Shown in pieces: positions 25,228 to 34,537 of a stretch of DNA of 64,000 nucleotides. The notes below the pieces were generated by a model. It made no database searches, was not told where the DNA came from, and worked only from the letters and a program-made list of their open reading frames with translations. Numbering within the stretch: the first letter of the stretch is position 1; the number at the start of each line of letters is the position of its first letter. A program made the translations under genes and the position numbers. This DNA comes from Alishewanella tabrizica (GTDB taxonomy: Bacteria; Pseudomonadota; Gammaproteobacteria; Enterobacterales; Alteromonadaceae). The stretch covers positions 1 through 64,000 of the forward strand of contig NZ_BMYR01000014.1 in the NCBI RefSeq assembly GCF_014652375.1. The letters are read 5' to 3'.

Positions 25228-26634
25228 TTAAAAATCAATTACTTCACTTTTTGCTGGAATTTGCGCGCGGATCCCTAAATCTGCCAGTTTATCCTGTAAA
25301 ACACGCTGCGCTTCAGGCTCGCCATGAACCAGATAAAAAGCGGGTTCCCCCGCAATTGCTTTTGCCCATTGCAACAGTTCTGCTTGACCAGCATGGGCAG
25401 AGAATCCTCCGATAGTATGGATTTTGGCTTTTACCACAATCTCCTGACCAAACATTTTCACACGTTTTTCGCCATCTACCAGCCGTCGCCCTAAGGTACC
25501 TCGAGCCTGAAAACCAACAAAAATAAGATGATTGGTGTTTTTCCAAAGATTATGTTTTAAATGGTGCACTATACGTCCACCATTACACATGCCACTACCC
25601 GCAATAATGATTGCGCCATGTGTCACGCGGTTAATGGCCATTGAGTCTTCGACACTTTCCGATAATTTTAGCATGGGTAAAAGTTGTTCTAACGTCATGC
25701 CTTTTTTATAACCAATACGATCTAAATCAGCTTGCTCAAGCCGATGCAAATACTCGTCATAAATTTTGGTAATACTGATCGCCATCGGGCTATCAAGAAA
25801 CACTAAACGCTGTTTTAACCGCCCTTGTCGATATAACAATGCAAGATAATATAAAATTTCCTGTGAACGTCCTAAAGCAAAAGCGGGGATGAAAACGTTT
25901 CCTCCCCCGTCAAAAGCCTCTGACAACGCTGTTGCAAATTCTTCGATTGTATTAGCTAATGGTTGGTGATCGCGGTTGCCATAGGTACTTTCCATCAGTA
26001 CGATGTCTGCCTGATCGATTACTGTTGCTGCGGGTAATAACACCGTAGCAGGATTTCCCAGATCGCCGGAGAACACCAACTTACGCATCGCGTGTTTTCC
26101 CTTGAGCCAGAGCTGTACGATAGCTGAACCTAAAATATGGCCAGCATCTGCAAACTCTAGCTCTACACCTAACAAAGGAAAACCGCGTTTATTGTAGCTA
26201 AGTGTTTGCACCAGCTCAGACACCCGTTCAACATCTCTCAGTGCCATTACTGGTTCATGTATTTTTTTACCTGCACGCGCCGCTTTTTTATTTTGCCATT
26301 CTAAATCTTTTAAGTATAAATTTACTGAATCTTTGAGTAACACAGGCAACAATTCTGCGGTTCCAGGCGTGCAATAAATTTTACCTTTAAACCCTTTCGC
26401 AACCAGTAATGGCAATAACCCACTGTGATCGATATGGGCATGCGATAAAATCACCGCATCGATTTCTTTAGGTTTAAAGGGAAAACGGAATGTATGCCAT
26501 TCCCGTACCTGATCGGCACCCTGCACCATGCCACAATCCAGTAAAAACTGCTGCTGATTTAACTGCAACAAATAGCATGAACCTGTGACCTGTTGGGCCG
26601 CCCCAACAAAGGTTAAACTCGCATTAACTGGCAT
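25228..26634 (-). CDS. MBL-fold / beta-CASP RNase-like protein
   Basis: A 468-aa cytoplasmic metallo-beta-lactamase-fold protein of the beta-CASP group, related to CPSF-73/RNase J-type nucleases. The zinc motif SHAHIDH (H65, H67, D69, H70) is followed by GHILGSA, FSGDLGN, MESTYGNRDH, the beta-CASP region (PAFALGRSQEILY) and the C-terminal GFSAHAGQAELLQWA. RNA processing is the inferred activity. The ATG at 26634 with AAGGA 8 nt before is preferred to the one at 26643; either overlaps the Na/Pi gene (by 11 or 20 nt), so the two are coupled. Confidence 0.9.
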   Translation of the reverse strand: MPVNASLTFVGAAQQVTGSCYLLQLNQQQFLLDCGMVQGADQVREWHTFRFPFKPKEIDAVILSHAHIDHSGLLPLLVAKGFKGKIYCTPGTAELLPVLLKDSVNLYLKDLEWQNKKAARAGKKIHEPVMALRDVERVSELVQTLSYNKRGFPLLGVELEFADAGHILGSAIVQLWLKGKHAMRKLVFSGDLGNPATVLLPAATVIDQADIVLMESTYGNRDHQPLANTIEEFATALSEAFDGGGNVFIPAFALGRSQEILYYLALLYRQGRLKQRLVFLDSPMAISITKIYDEYLHRLEQADLDRIGYKKGMTLEQLLPMLKLSESVEDSMAINRVTHGAIIIAGSGMCNGGRIVHHLKHNLWKNTNHLIFVGFQARGTLGRRLVDGEKRVKMFGQEIVVKAKIHTIGGFSAHAGQAELLQWAKAIAGEPAFYLVHGEPEAQRVLQDKLADLGIRAQIPAKSEVIDF

Positions 26635-28228
26635 GTTGATCATCCTTATTGCTTGATTTAAAGTTTGAGCTATCAGCTTGTACTTGCAAATTTGCCAGTG
26701 CTAATACCGCTCGAGTTAACTGCTGATTAAATCGACGGAGTTCGGCAAAACGGAGTAATTGATCGCCTCCTGAATCATTACTTACCCGTTCGGTTAACAC
26801 CAGTAAGTAAAGCTGATCTTTTAACTTCTGTCGTTGTCGTATTAATTCTCGATAGCCGTTTCGAACCGTCTGTGCATCTTCAGGCCAATGCGCATTTTCC
26901 AACTGCTGCCAAAATGCTTGTTCTGGTAAAAACATTTGCGCATCACGCTGCGCCTGCTTGGCAAGCTCTGGGAGCAACTGTAGTGTCATCTCTAATCGCA
27001 ATAAATTTTTCACCAGCGCGTTTAACGCCTTTGCTTCGCGCTCAGCCAAAGGGCTTTTTCCTAACTGCAGTAAATAATGATTAATGCTGTTTTGTAATTC
27101 TCGGATCTGTGCCTGCGTATCACTGTTTAAAGGCTGTCCTTTACTGAGTAATAATGCCTGGCTACTAATTAATTGGCCTACACGTAAACATTCGATACTC
27201 AGCGTTTTAATCGCAACGGCTGGGATACTTAAACTAGAAGCATCCAGTACCCGCAGTTGTCCAATCCGCTGCGTTTGAAAGCGGTTATCTAAAAATTGTA
27301 CAACCCATTTGGTGAGTGGCCACATCAACATAACACCGAGCACATTAAATAACGTATGAAATAGCGCTAAACTAATTGCTGGATTAGGATCGTGAAATAA
27401 CGCGTCTTGTAATAAACTAATTAGCCAGAGTAACGGGTTTAAGATTAATATTGCCGTAACCCCAGTAATAACATTAAAAATGACATGCAGCATTGCTAAA
27501 CGTTTGGCTTTAGCTGTAGCCGCTAAAGTAGAGAAAATCGCTGTTGAAGTCGTACCAAGATTAGCGCCGATGACAAACGCTGCGGCCAGCGCTAAGGGTA
27601 ACACCCCTGAAGATACCGCAGTAATTACCAGCGCAATCACCGCTATAGATGCTTGCATAACCACACTAAGAAACGTTCCTATTAGGACGCCAAGAATAAT
27701 CCCCCAGAAGCCCAGTTGACTTAAGGCTGCAAATTCAATATCAACAAACACAGCATCAAAGCTATTTTTTAAATAGGCCAATCCTAAAAAAAATAAACCG
27801 AAACCAATTAGCGCTTCACCGATGCTCTGAGCGCGGTTTTGTTTAGCAAATAATTTTAATATCGCGCCAATACCCACCATTGGAAGCGCCAGCGTATCAA
27901 TTTTAAACTGCAATCCCACCAGCGCCACAAACCAACCAGTTAACGAGGTCCCCACGTTACTGCCATAAATTACAAATGCAGCATTTTGCAGCGACACTAT
28001 CCCAGCATTAACAAAACCGATAGTCGTCACTGTTAAAACGGTGGACGATTGCACCGCAATTGTCGCGGCCGTACCAAACATCACCCCTTGCCAAGGCTTT
28101 GCTGTCCAACGTTGTAGAAACTGCATTAGGGCGGGGCCAGCCGCCGTTTTTAGACCTTTACTTAACCAATCCATGCCAAGCAGAAGTAAACCCAGCGCGC
28201 CTAACCCCATAAAAATATCAGACAACAT
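26624..28228 (-). CDS. Na/Pi cotransporter family protein
   Basis: A 534-aa membrane protein of the NptA/SLC34-like Na/phosphate cotransporter family: an N-terminal membrane domain with about eight to nine helices (1-315) and a soluble PhoU-like C-terminal helical domain (about 330-520). The hallmark QSST is present (60-63); in the second half the corresponding motif is degenerate (MQASIAVIALV) while GANLGTTSTAI is kept. Phosphate transport is inferred. It is translationally coupled to the MBL gene downstream. No Pho box is seen in the 157-bp divergent promoter region. Confidence 0.9.
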   Translation of the reverse strand: MLSDIFMGLGALGLLLLGMDWLSKGLKTAAGPALMQFLQRWTAKPWQGVMFGTAATIAVQSSTVLTVTTIGFVNAGIVSLQNAAFVIYGSNVGTSLTGWFVALVGLQFKIDTLALPMVGIGAILKLFAKQNRAQSIGEALIGFGLFFLGLAYLKNSFDAVFVDIEFAALSQLGFWGIILGVLIGTFLSVVMQASIAVIALVITAVSSGVLPLALAAAFVIGANLGTTSTAIFSTLAATAKAKRLAMLHVIFNVITGVTAILILNPLLWLISLLQDALFHDPNPAISLALFHTLFNVLGVMLMWPLTKWVVQFLDNRFQTQRIGQLRVLDASSLSIPAVAIKTLSIECLRVGQLISSQALLLSKGQPLNSDTQAQIRELQNSINHYLLQLGKSPLAEREAKALNALVKNLLRLEMTLQLLPELAKQAQRDAQMFLPEQAFWQQLENAHWPEDAQTVRNGYRELIRQRQKLKDQLYLLVLTERVSNDSGGDQLLRFAELRRFNQQLTRAVLALANLQVQADSSNFKSSNKDDQHAS

Positions 28229-28284
28229 AGTGAGCCTTGTAAAGTGTTATCGCCGATATGGCTAGCCGATTGGCTCACGCTAAC

Positions 28285-28313
28285 TTGAGCTTAGGCGTAC
28301 TTATCTGTTATAA
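28285..28313 (+). promoter_or_regulatory. promoter of the LOG-family gene
   Basis: TTGAGC (28285-28290), 17 nt, TTATAA (28308-28313; TATAAC with 18 nt). It lies about 70 nt before the ATG. Confidence 0.6.
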
Positions 28314-28385
28314 CCCAACCCTAGAAAAGTTTCCTGCGCTATGTCAAACAATGGTGCAGAAAATTACTGGCATGGAGCTTTATGA

Positions 28386-29273
28386 ATGTCTGAACACAAT
28401 ACCCTTTATCAACGCCACTTTACCACTGCGCAAGAATCTTTAGACGCCATAACGCGTTTGCAAGATCACGATTCCTACAAACTGGCTTTTGCAGATAGTC
28501 GCTTCCTGATGCAAGATGAATTGCGGCACGTTCGTTTACAATTAGAGTATCTAAAGCCGCAATTGGTATTAGATCAGCATAATGTTAATGCTACAGTGGT
28601 GGTTTTTGGCAGTGCGCGCTTCTTATCGCCTGAGCAAGCTCAGCTACAACTTCAACAAGTACAACAACTTTTTAATACTGAACCAGATAACCCTAGCACA
28701 ATCAGTGCCCTTAAAAAGGCGCAACGTGATTGTCGTAACAGTCAGTATTATGCTGCATCACAAACCTTTTCTCATCTGGTAACAGCGCATAGCAGCAAAC
28801 ATCCCGAGGCCGCACTGATGATTATCAGTGGTGGGGGACCTGGAATTATGGAAGCCGCTAATCGAGGGGCAATGGATGCGAATGGCAAAAGTATTGGTTT
28901 AAATATTGTGCTGCCAAAAGAACAACACCCTAATCCTTACATCACACCAGAGTTTTGTTTTCAATTTCACTACTTTGCTATTCGTAAAATGCATTTTTTA
29001 CAGCGCGCTCGCGCGTTAGTCGCCTTCCCCGGAGGCTTTGGTACCTTGGATGAGCTTTTCGAAACGCTGACATTAATTCAAACCAAAAAAGCGGAACGTG
29101 TCCCCGTGATCCTTTACGATAAAGCATTTTGGCAAAAATTAATTAACCTTGAGATGCTCGTTGAAGAAGGGCTGATTAGCCCTCAAGATATCGATCTGAT
29201 CCAGTATGTAGACACTCCAGAACACGCTTGGCAGATTATTTATGACTTCTATCAATTGGGGAAAGACACCTAA
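28386..29273 (+). CDS. LOG-family (TIGR00730) nucleotide-binding protein
   Basis: A 295-aa protein with the cytokinin riboside 5'-monophosphate phosphoribohydrolase (LOG) motifs: SGGGPGIMEAANRGA (149-157) and PGGFGTLDE (215-223). It has an extra N-terminal helical region of about 65 residues, as in longer proteobacterial members. Family members cleave the N-glycosidic bond of nucleoside monophosphates, so a nucleotide salvage or housecleaning role is probable (E. coli PpnN is a related larger enzyme). It is a single gene, convergent with tyrA. Confidence 0.9.
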   Translation: MSEHNTLYQRHFTTAQESLDAITRLQDHDSYKLAFADSRFLMQDELRHVRLQLEYLKPQLVLDQHNVNATVVVFGSARFLSPEQAQLQLQQVQQLFNTEPDNPSTISALKKAQRDCRNSQYYAASQTFSHLVTAHSSKHPEAALMIISGGGPGIMEAANRGAMDANGKSIGLNIVLPKEQHPNPYITPEFCFQFHYFAIRKMHFLQRARALVAFPGGFGTLDELFETLTLIQTKKAERVPVILYDKAFWQKLINLEMLVEEGLISPQDIDLIQYVDTPEHAWQIIYDFYQLGKDT

Positions 29274-29363
29274 GGCCCGCATGTGAGAGGGAAAAGTCAT
29301 CAACGTAATAAACGCGTATGCCTTTACCTTGCTTTAGGTTTTATAAGATGTATCAATGATTGT

Positions 29364-29386
29364 GATGGGCGCTAACTGCGCCCATC
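29364..29386. terminator. hairpin overlapping the tyrA stop
   Basis: A 9-bp stem GATGGGCGC/GCGCCCATC with a 5-nt loop. On the complement the loop contains the tyrA stop codon. Only the + strand has a later T-run (GCTTTTT), so it may serve the LOG gene more than tyrA. Confidence 0.45.
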
Positions 29387-30505
29387 AGCCGCTTTTTGCA
29401 GTAAATGCTTACTTTCTTGTAAGAATTGCCCCGCTAGCTCACCAAAAAAGTGCTGTCCTTTTGCAAATTCGGCCATGAGGCCCGCTTTATCTTGCGTTTG
29501 TAATATGTGCAGCAACTGGGTAAAGCGTTGTTGATAACGTTCAAGTAACGCAGCCACATCACTGGATGACAGCATAATATCGGCATATAACTCGGCATTT
29601 TGGGCAAACAAGCGCCCAACCATCGCCAGTTCAAGTCGATAAATAGGTGAGCTTAAGGTTAACAGTTCCGACAGATCTGCGTGCTCTTCCGCTAAATGTA
29701 CGCCATATACCAATGATGAAAAGTGGCGCATTGCTTGAATTAATTGCATAGCATGATCATGTTCATCTGCTGCTTTTTCGGCTAATTCGGCTCCCCAAAT
29801 CACTAATTGTTTTAGCAACCATTGATAGTCTGCAGCGCAGCGACCATGGCACACTACGACAACTTGCTTAATCAAGTTATTAATATGGGGACCGAACATC
29901 GGATGTAACCCCACCACCGGTCCCTGATGTTGCGCCAGCATGGCGGCTAACGGTTTAGCCTTTATACTGGTAAGATCGGCTAACACACAATTTGCACCTA
30001 AAGGAGGTAACTGAGTAATGATTTGCTCAGTGCGCGTAATAGGCACCGCCAATAACACCAGCACGGCATTTTCACACAAGTGTGCCGCGTGCGGCCAATC
30101 CTCTTGTTCCAGTACCACCACTGTATAACCTGACCGCTGAAACAAACTGACAAACCGCGCACCTAAAGCGCCTGCCCCCCCTACCACCACCACTTTCCCT
30201 CCTGCTGGGCGGCAACAGACAAAATGATTATCTTGGGTAGCATAAGACTCACGCATAACACGCCGTAAGACATCATCAACTAACTCCGGTGACACGCCAG
30301 CGTCTACCGCTTGCTGACGACGCGCCTGCAACAAACATTGCTCACGCTCAGGGACATAAACAGGTAATGCATACTGTTGCTTAACTTGCCCAACCTGCGC
30401 GGTGATCTTAGCACGCGCGGCTAGTAACCTAACCAGTTCGCTATCAATCGCATCAATCTCAGCGCGCAGTGGCTGTAACGCCTGTTGAGCTTGGTCTACT
30501 GTCAT
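29372..30505 (-). CDS. tyrA: chorismate mutase / prephenate dehydrogenase (T-protein)
   Basis: A bifunctional tyrosine-synthesis enzyme, 377 aa (E. coli 373): chorismate mutase (about 1-90; LRAEIDAIDSELVRLLAARAKI) and NAD-dependent prephenate dehydrogenase (about 103-377; dinucleotide fold VVVVGGAGALG ending at 115, then GLHPMFGP and the later HDHAMQLIQAMRHF). It starts 3 nt after the aroF stop, forming the aroF-tyrA operon, under the TyrR-type promoter region at 31.64-31.79 kb. Feedback by tyrosine is expected from the family. Confidence 0.96.
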   Translation of the reverse strand: MTVDQAQQALQPLRAEIDAIDSELVRLLAARAKITAQVGQVKQQYALPVYVPEREQCLLQARRQQAVDAGVSPELVDDVLRRVMRESYATQDNHFVCCRPAGGKVVVVGGAGALGARFVSLFQRSGYTVVVLEQEDWPHAAHLCENAVLVLLAVPITRTEQIITQLPPLGANCVLADLTSIKAKPLAAMLAQHQGPVVGLHPMFGPHINNLIKQVVVVCHGRCAADYQWLLKQLVIWGAELAEKAADEHDHAMQLIQAMRHFSSLVYGVHLAEEHADLSELLTLSSPIYRLELAMVGRLFAQNAELYADIMLSSSDVAALLERYQQRFTQLLHILQTQDKAGLMAEFAKGQHFFGELAGQFLQESKHLLQKAADGRS

Positions 30506-30508
30506 CGC

Positions 30509-31567
30509 TTAGGCCACCGCTTGCAAAGGCAACATTTGCTGATGCAAGCGCGCCAATAGTTGTGTTGTCGTCTCCCAATCAATACACGCATCAGTAATAG
30601 ACACGCCATAATGTTCGGCTTTACCATTAATCAACTTTTGATTACCCGCTTTTAAATGACTTTCGAGCATAATACCAATAATGGCTTCGTTACCGGCTAA
30701 ACGCTGCGCTATTACCGCTTCAGCAACCGTGGGTTGACGATTATGATCTTTGCTGGAATTACCATGACTACAGTCTACGACGATGCCACGTGGCAGGCGT
30801 AATGCGTCTAATTGCGCGAGTGCCGCATTAATACTATCAGCATCATAATTAGGCTTAACACCGCCCCGCAAAATGATATGCCCATCGGGGTTACCCGCCG
30901 TTTGCACTAAACTCACTTCGCCTTTTTGATTAATGCCGAAAAACGTATGCCCACTGGCAGCTGATTGCAAAGCATTTAACGCCACACTCAAGCTACCGTC
31001 AGTACCATTTTTAAACCCTACTGGCATCGATAAACCGCTGGCCATCTCTCGATGCGTTTGCGATTCTACGGTGCGCGCCCCAATGGCCGCCCAACTAATT
31101 AAATCAGACATGTATTGTGGACTGATCGGATCTAGCGCTTCTGTTGCCACCGGCAATTCTAGTTCAACCATCTTTAACAATAACTCACGTCCCCAGGTTA
31201 AACCGGTTTCTAAATCAAACGAATCATCTAAATGCGGATCATTAATAAACCCTTTCCAGCCCACCGTGGTGCGCGGCTTTTCAAAATAGACACGCATCAC
31301 AATGTATAAACTGTCGCTGTAGGCTAGCTGCAACGCTTTCAATTTTTGGGCATATTCGATAGCCGCGACAGGATCATGGATAGAACATGGTCCTGTAACG
31401 ACTAATAAACGCTTATCTTTGCCATGAATGATATTAGCAATATCGGCACGTGCTTTTGCAACAAACTCAGAACCTTGCTCAGATAGCGGAAGCACTTTTT
31501 TTAATACCGCCGGCGAACTTAGCGGCTTTTGCGCCACAATACGCAAATCTTCTACAATCATACTCAT
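30509..31567 (-). CDS. aroF: 3-deoxy-7-phosphoheptulonate synthase (DAHP synthase)
   Basis: The first enzyme of the shikimate pathway (PEP plus erythrose-4-phosphate), class I, 352 aa. Motifs seen: GPCSIHD, VGWKGFINDP, the HREMASGLSMPVGFKNGTDG block and VDCSHGNSSKDHNRQ. Pairing with tyrA in one operon and the TyrR boxes argue for the tyrosine-controlled AroF type, although isozyme type is not certain from residues alone. ATG start with AGG 4 nt upstream. Confidence 0.94.
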   Translation of the reverse strand: MSMIVEDLRIVAQKPLSSPAVLKKVLPLSEQGSEFVAKARADIANIIHGKDKRLLVVTGPCSIHDPVAAIEYAQKLKALQLAYSDSLYIVMRVYFEKPRTTVGWKGFINDPHLDDSFDLETGLTWGRELLLKMVELELPVATEALDPISPQYMSDLISWAAIGARTVESQTHREMASGLSMPVGFKNGTDGSLSVALNALQSAASGHTFFGINQKGEVSLVQTAGNPDGHIILRGGVKPNYDADSINAALAQLDALRLPRGIVVDCSHGNSSKDHNRQPTVAEAVIAQRLAGNEAIIGIMLESHLKAGNQKLINGKAEHYGVSITDACIDWETTTQLLARLHQQMLPLQAVA

Positions 31568-31643
31568 TTAACCTGCTCCTAATGCTGTGCTGCAGGGTTA
31601 AAGCATAGATAAAAATTGCGAAGGATGTTAACCACATTTCTTA

Positions 31644-31661
31644 TGTAAACTTAAACTTACA
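31644..31661 (-). promoter_or_regulatory. strong TyrR box
   Basis: On the complement, TGTAAG-N6-TTTACA matches the TyrR consensus TGTAAA-N6-TTTACA at 11 of 12 positions. It lies about +24 to +41 from the predicted start of the aroF promoter. Confidence 0.7.
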
Positions 31662-31664
31662 GCA

Positions 31665-31682
31665 CGTAATCTATAAATTACA
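31665..31682 (-). promoter_or_regulatory. weak TyrR box next to the strong one
   Basis: TGTAAT-N6-ATTACG on the complement is a weaker match. Its centre is 21 bp (two helical turns) from the strong box, the usual spacing for cooperative TyrR hexamer binding. It overlaps the region just after the predicted start site. Confidence 0.55.
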
Positions 31683-31691
31683 CCTTGACGC

Positions 31692-31720
31692 AGTTTACGG
31701 ATAGACGGCCACAGCGTCAA
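31692..31720 (-). promoter_or_regulatory. sigma70 promoter of aroF-tyrA
   Basis: On the complement: TTGACG (31715-31720), 17 nt, TAAACT (31692-31697). The transcript would start near 31685 and give a leader of about 118 nt. The 310-bp gap from 31568 to 31877 holds this promoter and the TyrR boxes, and no gene. Confidence 0.75.
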
Positions 31721-31773
31721 CCCTGAAAGCCAACAAAAATGAGGATTACCCCTTATTTTAGAAAAATAGATTG

Positions 31774-31791
31774 TGTACAAATTTAATTACA
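31774..31791 (-). promoter_or_regulatory. possible upstream TyrR box
   Basis: TGTAAT-N6-TGTACA on the complement, 10 of 12 consensus positions, about 90-105 bp upstream of the predicted start. A distal third box is also known for E. coli aroF. Confidence 0.45.
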
Positions 31792-31877
31792 AAAATAAAG
31801 ATCAGGCTAAAACCATACCAAGCAAAGGCTTACAGTATGGTGATCATCATGCCAAAAGGATGAAGTAACGTGGCAAA

Positions 31878-32492
31878 TTAAAACCGACGAAGGATTTTTT
31901 TATACGCTAAAGAAAGTCGTACAAAACTGTGTTTGTCACCGCCGCGATCGGGATGATGTTTTAATGATTGTTTACGAAAGGCTTTTTTTAACTCTTGCAA
32001 CGAACATGGCCAGTCTAGCTGTAATAGCTGAAGCGCCTCGTCGTCGGTGAGATTGATCAGGGTCATGTCACCATAACGTTGCTGATACGATTGCCAAAAC
32101 TGTTGCAATCGCTCACTTAACGCTAAGGGGGTCATGCGCCAGTAATTTTGCCAATCGGCATAATACGCGGCCTTGCTATCTACCAATTTAGGTAAACCCG
32201 CATGCCAAGGCGAGATGTTAATACGCGCTAGACCAATCTCTAAATGCGCAATTTCCGCAAGCTGCCAGCGCTCTGCCAGCCGATAGAGTAAATGGTAAAG
32301 CACAAAGTGACGTTGAAATAAGGCATGTTGGCCTTCAGTTATCTGACTCAACGATTTTATAGGTAACATACTTAAGAGTTGCTGTTCCGTTAATTCACCA
32401 AAACGGCGCAACAAAAGTGTTTCTAGCTGATGTTCCAGCTGTGCTAATGCTTGAGTGGGAAGCGGTGGCAATAACGTTGACTTAAGCGACAT
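31878..32492 (-). CDS. DnaJ-related protein with C-terminal J domain
   Basis: A 204-aa protein: an N-terminal helical domain of the DnaJ-related type (about 1-130) and a short C-terminal J domain (about 145-204) with the HPD motif in LKHHPDRGGD. It should stimulate an Hsp70 (DnaK-type) ATPase; the client is unknown. The ATG at 32492 is chosen; the open frame continues upstream but into the rplS terminator and coding region. No Shine-Dalgarno is evident before this ATG, which sits 9 nt from the terminator stem. Confidence 0.82.
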   Translation of the reverse strand: MSLKSTLLPPLPTQALAQLEHQLETLLLRRFGELTEQQLLSMLPIKSLSQITEGQHALFQRHFVLYHLLYRLAERWQLAEIAHLEIGLARINISPWHAGLPKLVDSKAAYYADWQNYWRMTPLALSERLQQFWQSYQQRYGDMTLINLTDDEALQLLQLDWPCSLQELKKAFRKQSLKHHPDRGGDKHSFVRLSLAYKKILRRF

Positions 32493-32501
32493 ATAAAACA
32501 A

Positions 32502-32521
32502 GGCCGGCAATATTGCCGGCC
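32502..32521 (-). terminator. terminator of the rpsP-rplS operon
   Basis: A perfect 20-nt palindrome (GGCCGGCAAT/ATTGCCGGCC) followed on the complement by TTGTTTTAT. It lies 8 nt beyond the rplS stop. Confidence 0.8.
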
Positions 32522-32529
32522 TCAGGTGC

Positions 32530-32889
32530 TTAGTTAAGCTTTTCGCGGATACGCGCTGATTTACCTGAACGATCGCGTAAGTAGTAAAGCTTAGCACGGC
32601 GAACCGCACCACGGCGCTTAACAGTAATACTGTCAATTAATGGGCTGTGCGTTTGGAATACACGCTCAACACCTTCGCCATTAGAGATTTTACGGACGGT
32701 GAAGGCTGAGTGCAGACCACGGTTACGCTTAGCGATAACTACGCCTTCGTATGCCTGCAGACGGCTTTTATCGCCTTCTTTAACTTTAACTTGAACCACT
32801 ACAGTATCACCTGGAGCGAATGCAGGAACGTCTTGCTTCATTTGTTCCTGTTCAAGTTGTTTGATGATGTTTTGGCTAACTTTGCTCAT
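32530..32889 (-). CDS. rplS: 50S ribosomal protein L19
   Basis: The 119-aa protein matches L19 throughout ([68 protein letters not shown]). It sits at the 30S-50S interface. It is the last gene of rpsP-rimM-trmD-rplS. Confidence 0.98.
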   Translation of the reverse strand: MSKVSQNIIKQLEQEQMKQDVPAFAPGDTVVVQVKVKEGDKSRLQAYEGVVIAKRNRGLHSAFTVRKISNGEGVERVFQTHSPLIDSITVKRRGAVRRAKLYYLRDRSGKSARIREKLN

Positions 32890-32911
32890 AACAATCTCAC
32901 TTTACCTGGAA

Positions 32912-33688
32912 TTAACTATCTTGTTGCAGCTGCAACGCTTGGTGTTCCTGTTGGAATTCAGCCAGTAATTTGCGTTGCTCCTTAGTCAGAGCCAGGGAAT
33001 TTAACATATCCGGCCGTCTTAACCAGGTTCTACCAAGAGCCTGCTTCAGACGCCAGCGTCTAATTTCTTCATGGTGACCGCTCAGTAATACTGCCGGCAC
33101 CTGTTTGTTTGCTAACACCTCAGGACGCGTATAGTGTGGGCAATCCAGCAAACCAGTTGCAAACGAATCCTGCTCTGCTGATAAATCATGCCCTAGTACA
33201 CCGGGTACTAGGCGCGATACGGCATCTATTAATACCATCGCCGGCAATTCGCCACCACTTAATACATAATCACCAATTGACCATTCAGCATCAATTTCGG
33301 ATTCGATTACGCGCTCGTCAATTCCCTCGTAACGGCCAGCTACTAACAGTAGCTTCGAGTATTTTGCCAGTTCAGCCACACCTTGCTGGTCTAATTTACG
33401 GCCTTGCGGCGATAAATACACCGTATAGACATCCTCTCCTGCAGCGTGTTTTGCTGCGTGAATGGCGTCGGTTAGGGGCTGCACCATCATTAGCATACCA
33501 GGGCCACCACCATAAGGCCGATCATCTACAGTACGGTGCTTATCCGAAGTATAATCCCGCGGATTCCAACACTGTAACTGTATCAAACCTTGCTTGACAG
33601 CACGACCCGTGACACCGTATTGCGTTATTGCCTGAAACATTTCCGGAAACAGTGAGACAACGCCCACCCACCTTTGCTGTTCCTGCAT
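32912..33688 (-). CDS. trmD: tRNA (guanine37-N1) methyltransferase
   Basis: TrmD makes m1G37 next to the anticodon and prevents frameshifting. The 258-aa protein carries the knotted SPOUT fold motifs: [38 protein letters not shown]. The ATG at 33688 is chosen: the rimM stop and this start overlap as TAATG. A TTG six codons upstream is less likely. The gene order rimM-trmD-rplS is universal in the group. Confidence 0.97.
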   Translation of the reverse strand: MQEQQRWVGVVSLFPEMFQAITQYGVTGRAVKQGLIQLQCWNPRDYTSDKHRTVDDRPYGGGPGMLMMVQPLTDAIHAAKHAAGEDVYTVYLSPQGRKLDQQGVAELAKYSKLLLVAGRYEGIDERVIESEIDAEWSIGDYVLSGGELPAMVLIDAVSRLVPGVLGHDLSAEQDSFATGLLDCPHYTRPEVLANKQVPAVLLSGHHEEIRRWRLKQALGRTWLRRPDMLNSLALTKEQRKLLAEFQQEHQALQLQQDS

Positions 33689-34230
33689 TAAAACGCGGGG
33701 TCCCAATCTACTAAGATTTGCTTTGCTGTTAAATCCACGTGTTTGACAACAGTATCGTTAAGATACGGGATTAACCGCTCACTCTTACCAAATGCATCGG
33801 TCCGGTTGGCTTTCACCACTAACACATCGTTAGATCCGGTTTCCATTAAATCGGTCACTTCACCTAAATTGTAGCCTTGCTCGTTTACTACGGTTAAACC
33901 CATAAGGTCTTTCCAATAGAAATCGCCCTCGTCTAAAGCCGGTAAGGCAGTAGCCGGAACAGCGATATCGGCATTAACATACAATTGTGCGAGATCACGA
34001 TCATTAATATCAGTCAGCTTCGCAATTAAGCTATTACTGTGCCGTTTCCAGCTACTGATCTGCACTTGCCGCCAGTTACCCTGAAAATTCACTTGCCAGG
34101 GTGTGTAATCAAAAATCCCTTCCGGGATATCCGTGTAGGAGTTAATTTTTAGCCAGCCATTGATGCCATAAACCGCACCAAACTTACCGAGCACAATAAA
34201 ATCTTTTTCACTCAACAGTGACAACTCCAC
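33688..34230 (-). CDS. rimM: ribosome maturation factor RimM
   Basis: A 16S processing/30S assembly factor that binds S19. The 180-aa protein has the RimM N-terminal barrel ([13 protein letters not shown]) and the C-terminal PRC barrel ([32 protein letters not shown]). There is no ATG start: GTG at 34230 gives the frame used here, while a TTG at 34215 has a better-placed GGAG (9 nt upstream) and would shorten the protein by 5 residues. Confidence 0.95.
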   Translation of the reverse strand: MELSLLSEKDFIVLGKFGAVYGINGWLKINSYTDIPEGIFDYTPWQVNFQGNWRQVQISSWKRHSNSLIAKLTDINDRDLAQLYVNADIAVPATALPALDEGDFYWKDLMGLTVVNEQGYNLGEVTDLMETGSNDVLVVKANRTDAFGKSERLIPYLNDTVVKHVDLTAKQILVDWDPAF

Positions 34231-34242
34231 ACGCTTTGCTAA

Positions 34243-34494
34243 TTAAGCCGCAACTTTCTTAGCATTTTTTACCAGATTGGCTACGCGATCACTTAATGCA
34301 GCACCTTGTGCTACCCAGTGTTCAACGCGATCCAGGTCCAGACGCAGTTTCTCTTCAGTACCGCTGGCGATTGGGTTAAAGAAACCCACACGCTCAATAA
34401 AACGGCCATCACGAGCAAAACGGCTGTCCGCTACCACAACTTGGTAAAATGGACGCTTTTTCGCGCCACCACGTTGTAAACGAATAGTTACCAT
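34243..34494 (-). CDS. rpsP: 30S ribosomal protein S16
   Basis: An 83-aa ribosomal protein, [20 protein letters not shown] to KNAKKVAA, with all S16 landmarks. First gene of the rpsP-rimM-trmD-rplS operon. Confidence 0.98.
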   Translation of the reverse strand: MVTIRLQRGGAKKRPFYQVVVADSRFARDGRFIERVGFFNPIASGTEEKLRLDLDRVEHWVAQGAALSDRVANLVKNAKKVAA

Positions 34495-34537
34495 ACCGTC
34501 CTCTAATTTTAATCGTTCAGGTTTTAAAAAATAACAA

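Noticed and set aside
28258..28443. A 61-codon frame upstream of the LOG gene
   Set aside because: It covers the promoter elements at 28285-28313 and overlaps the LOG start in another frame, without a ribosome-binding site.
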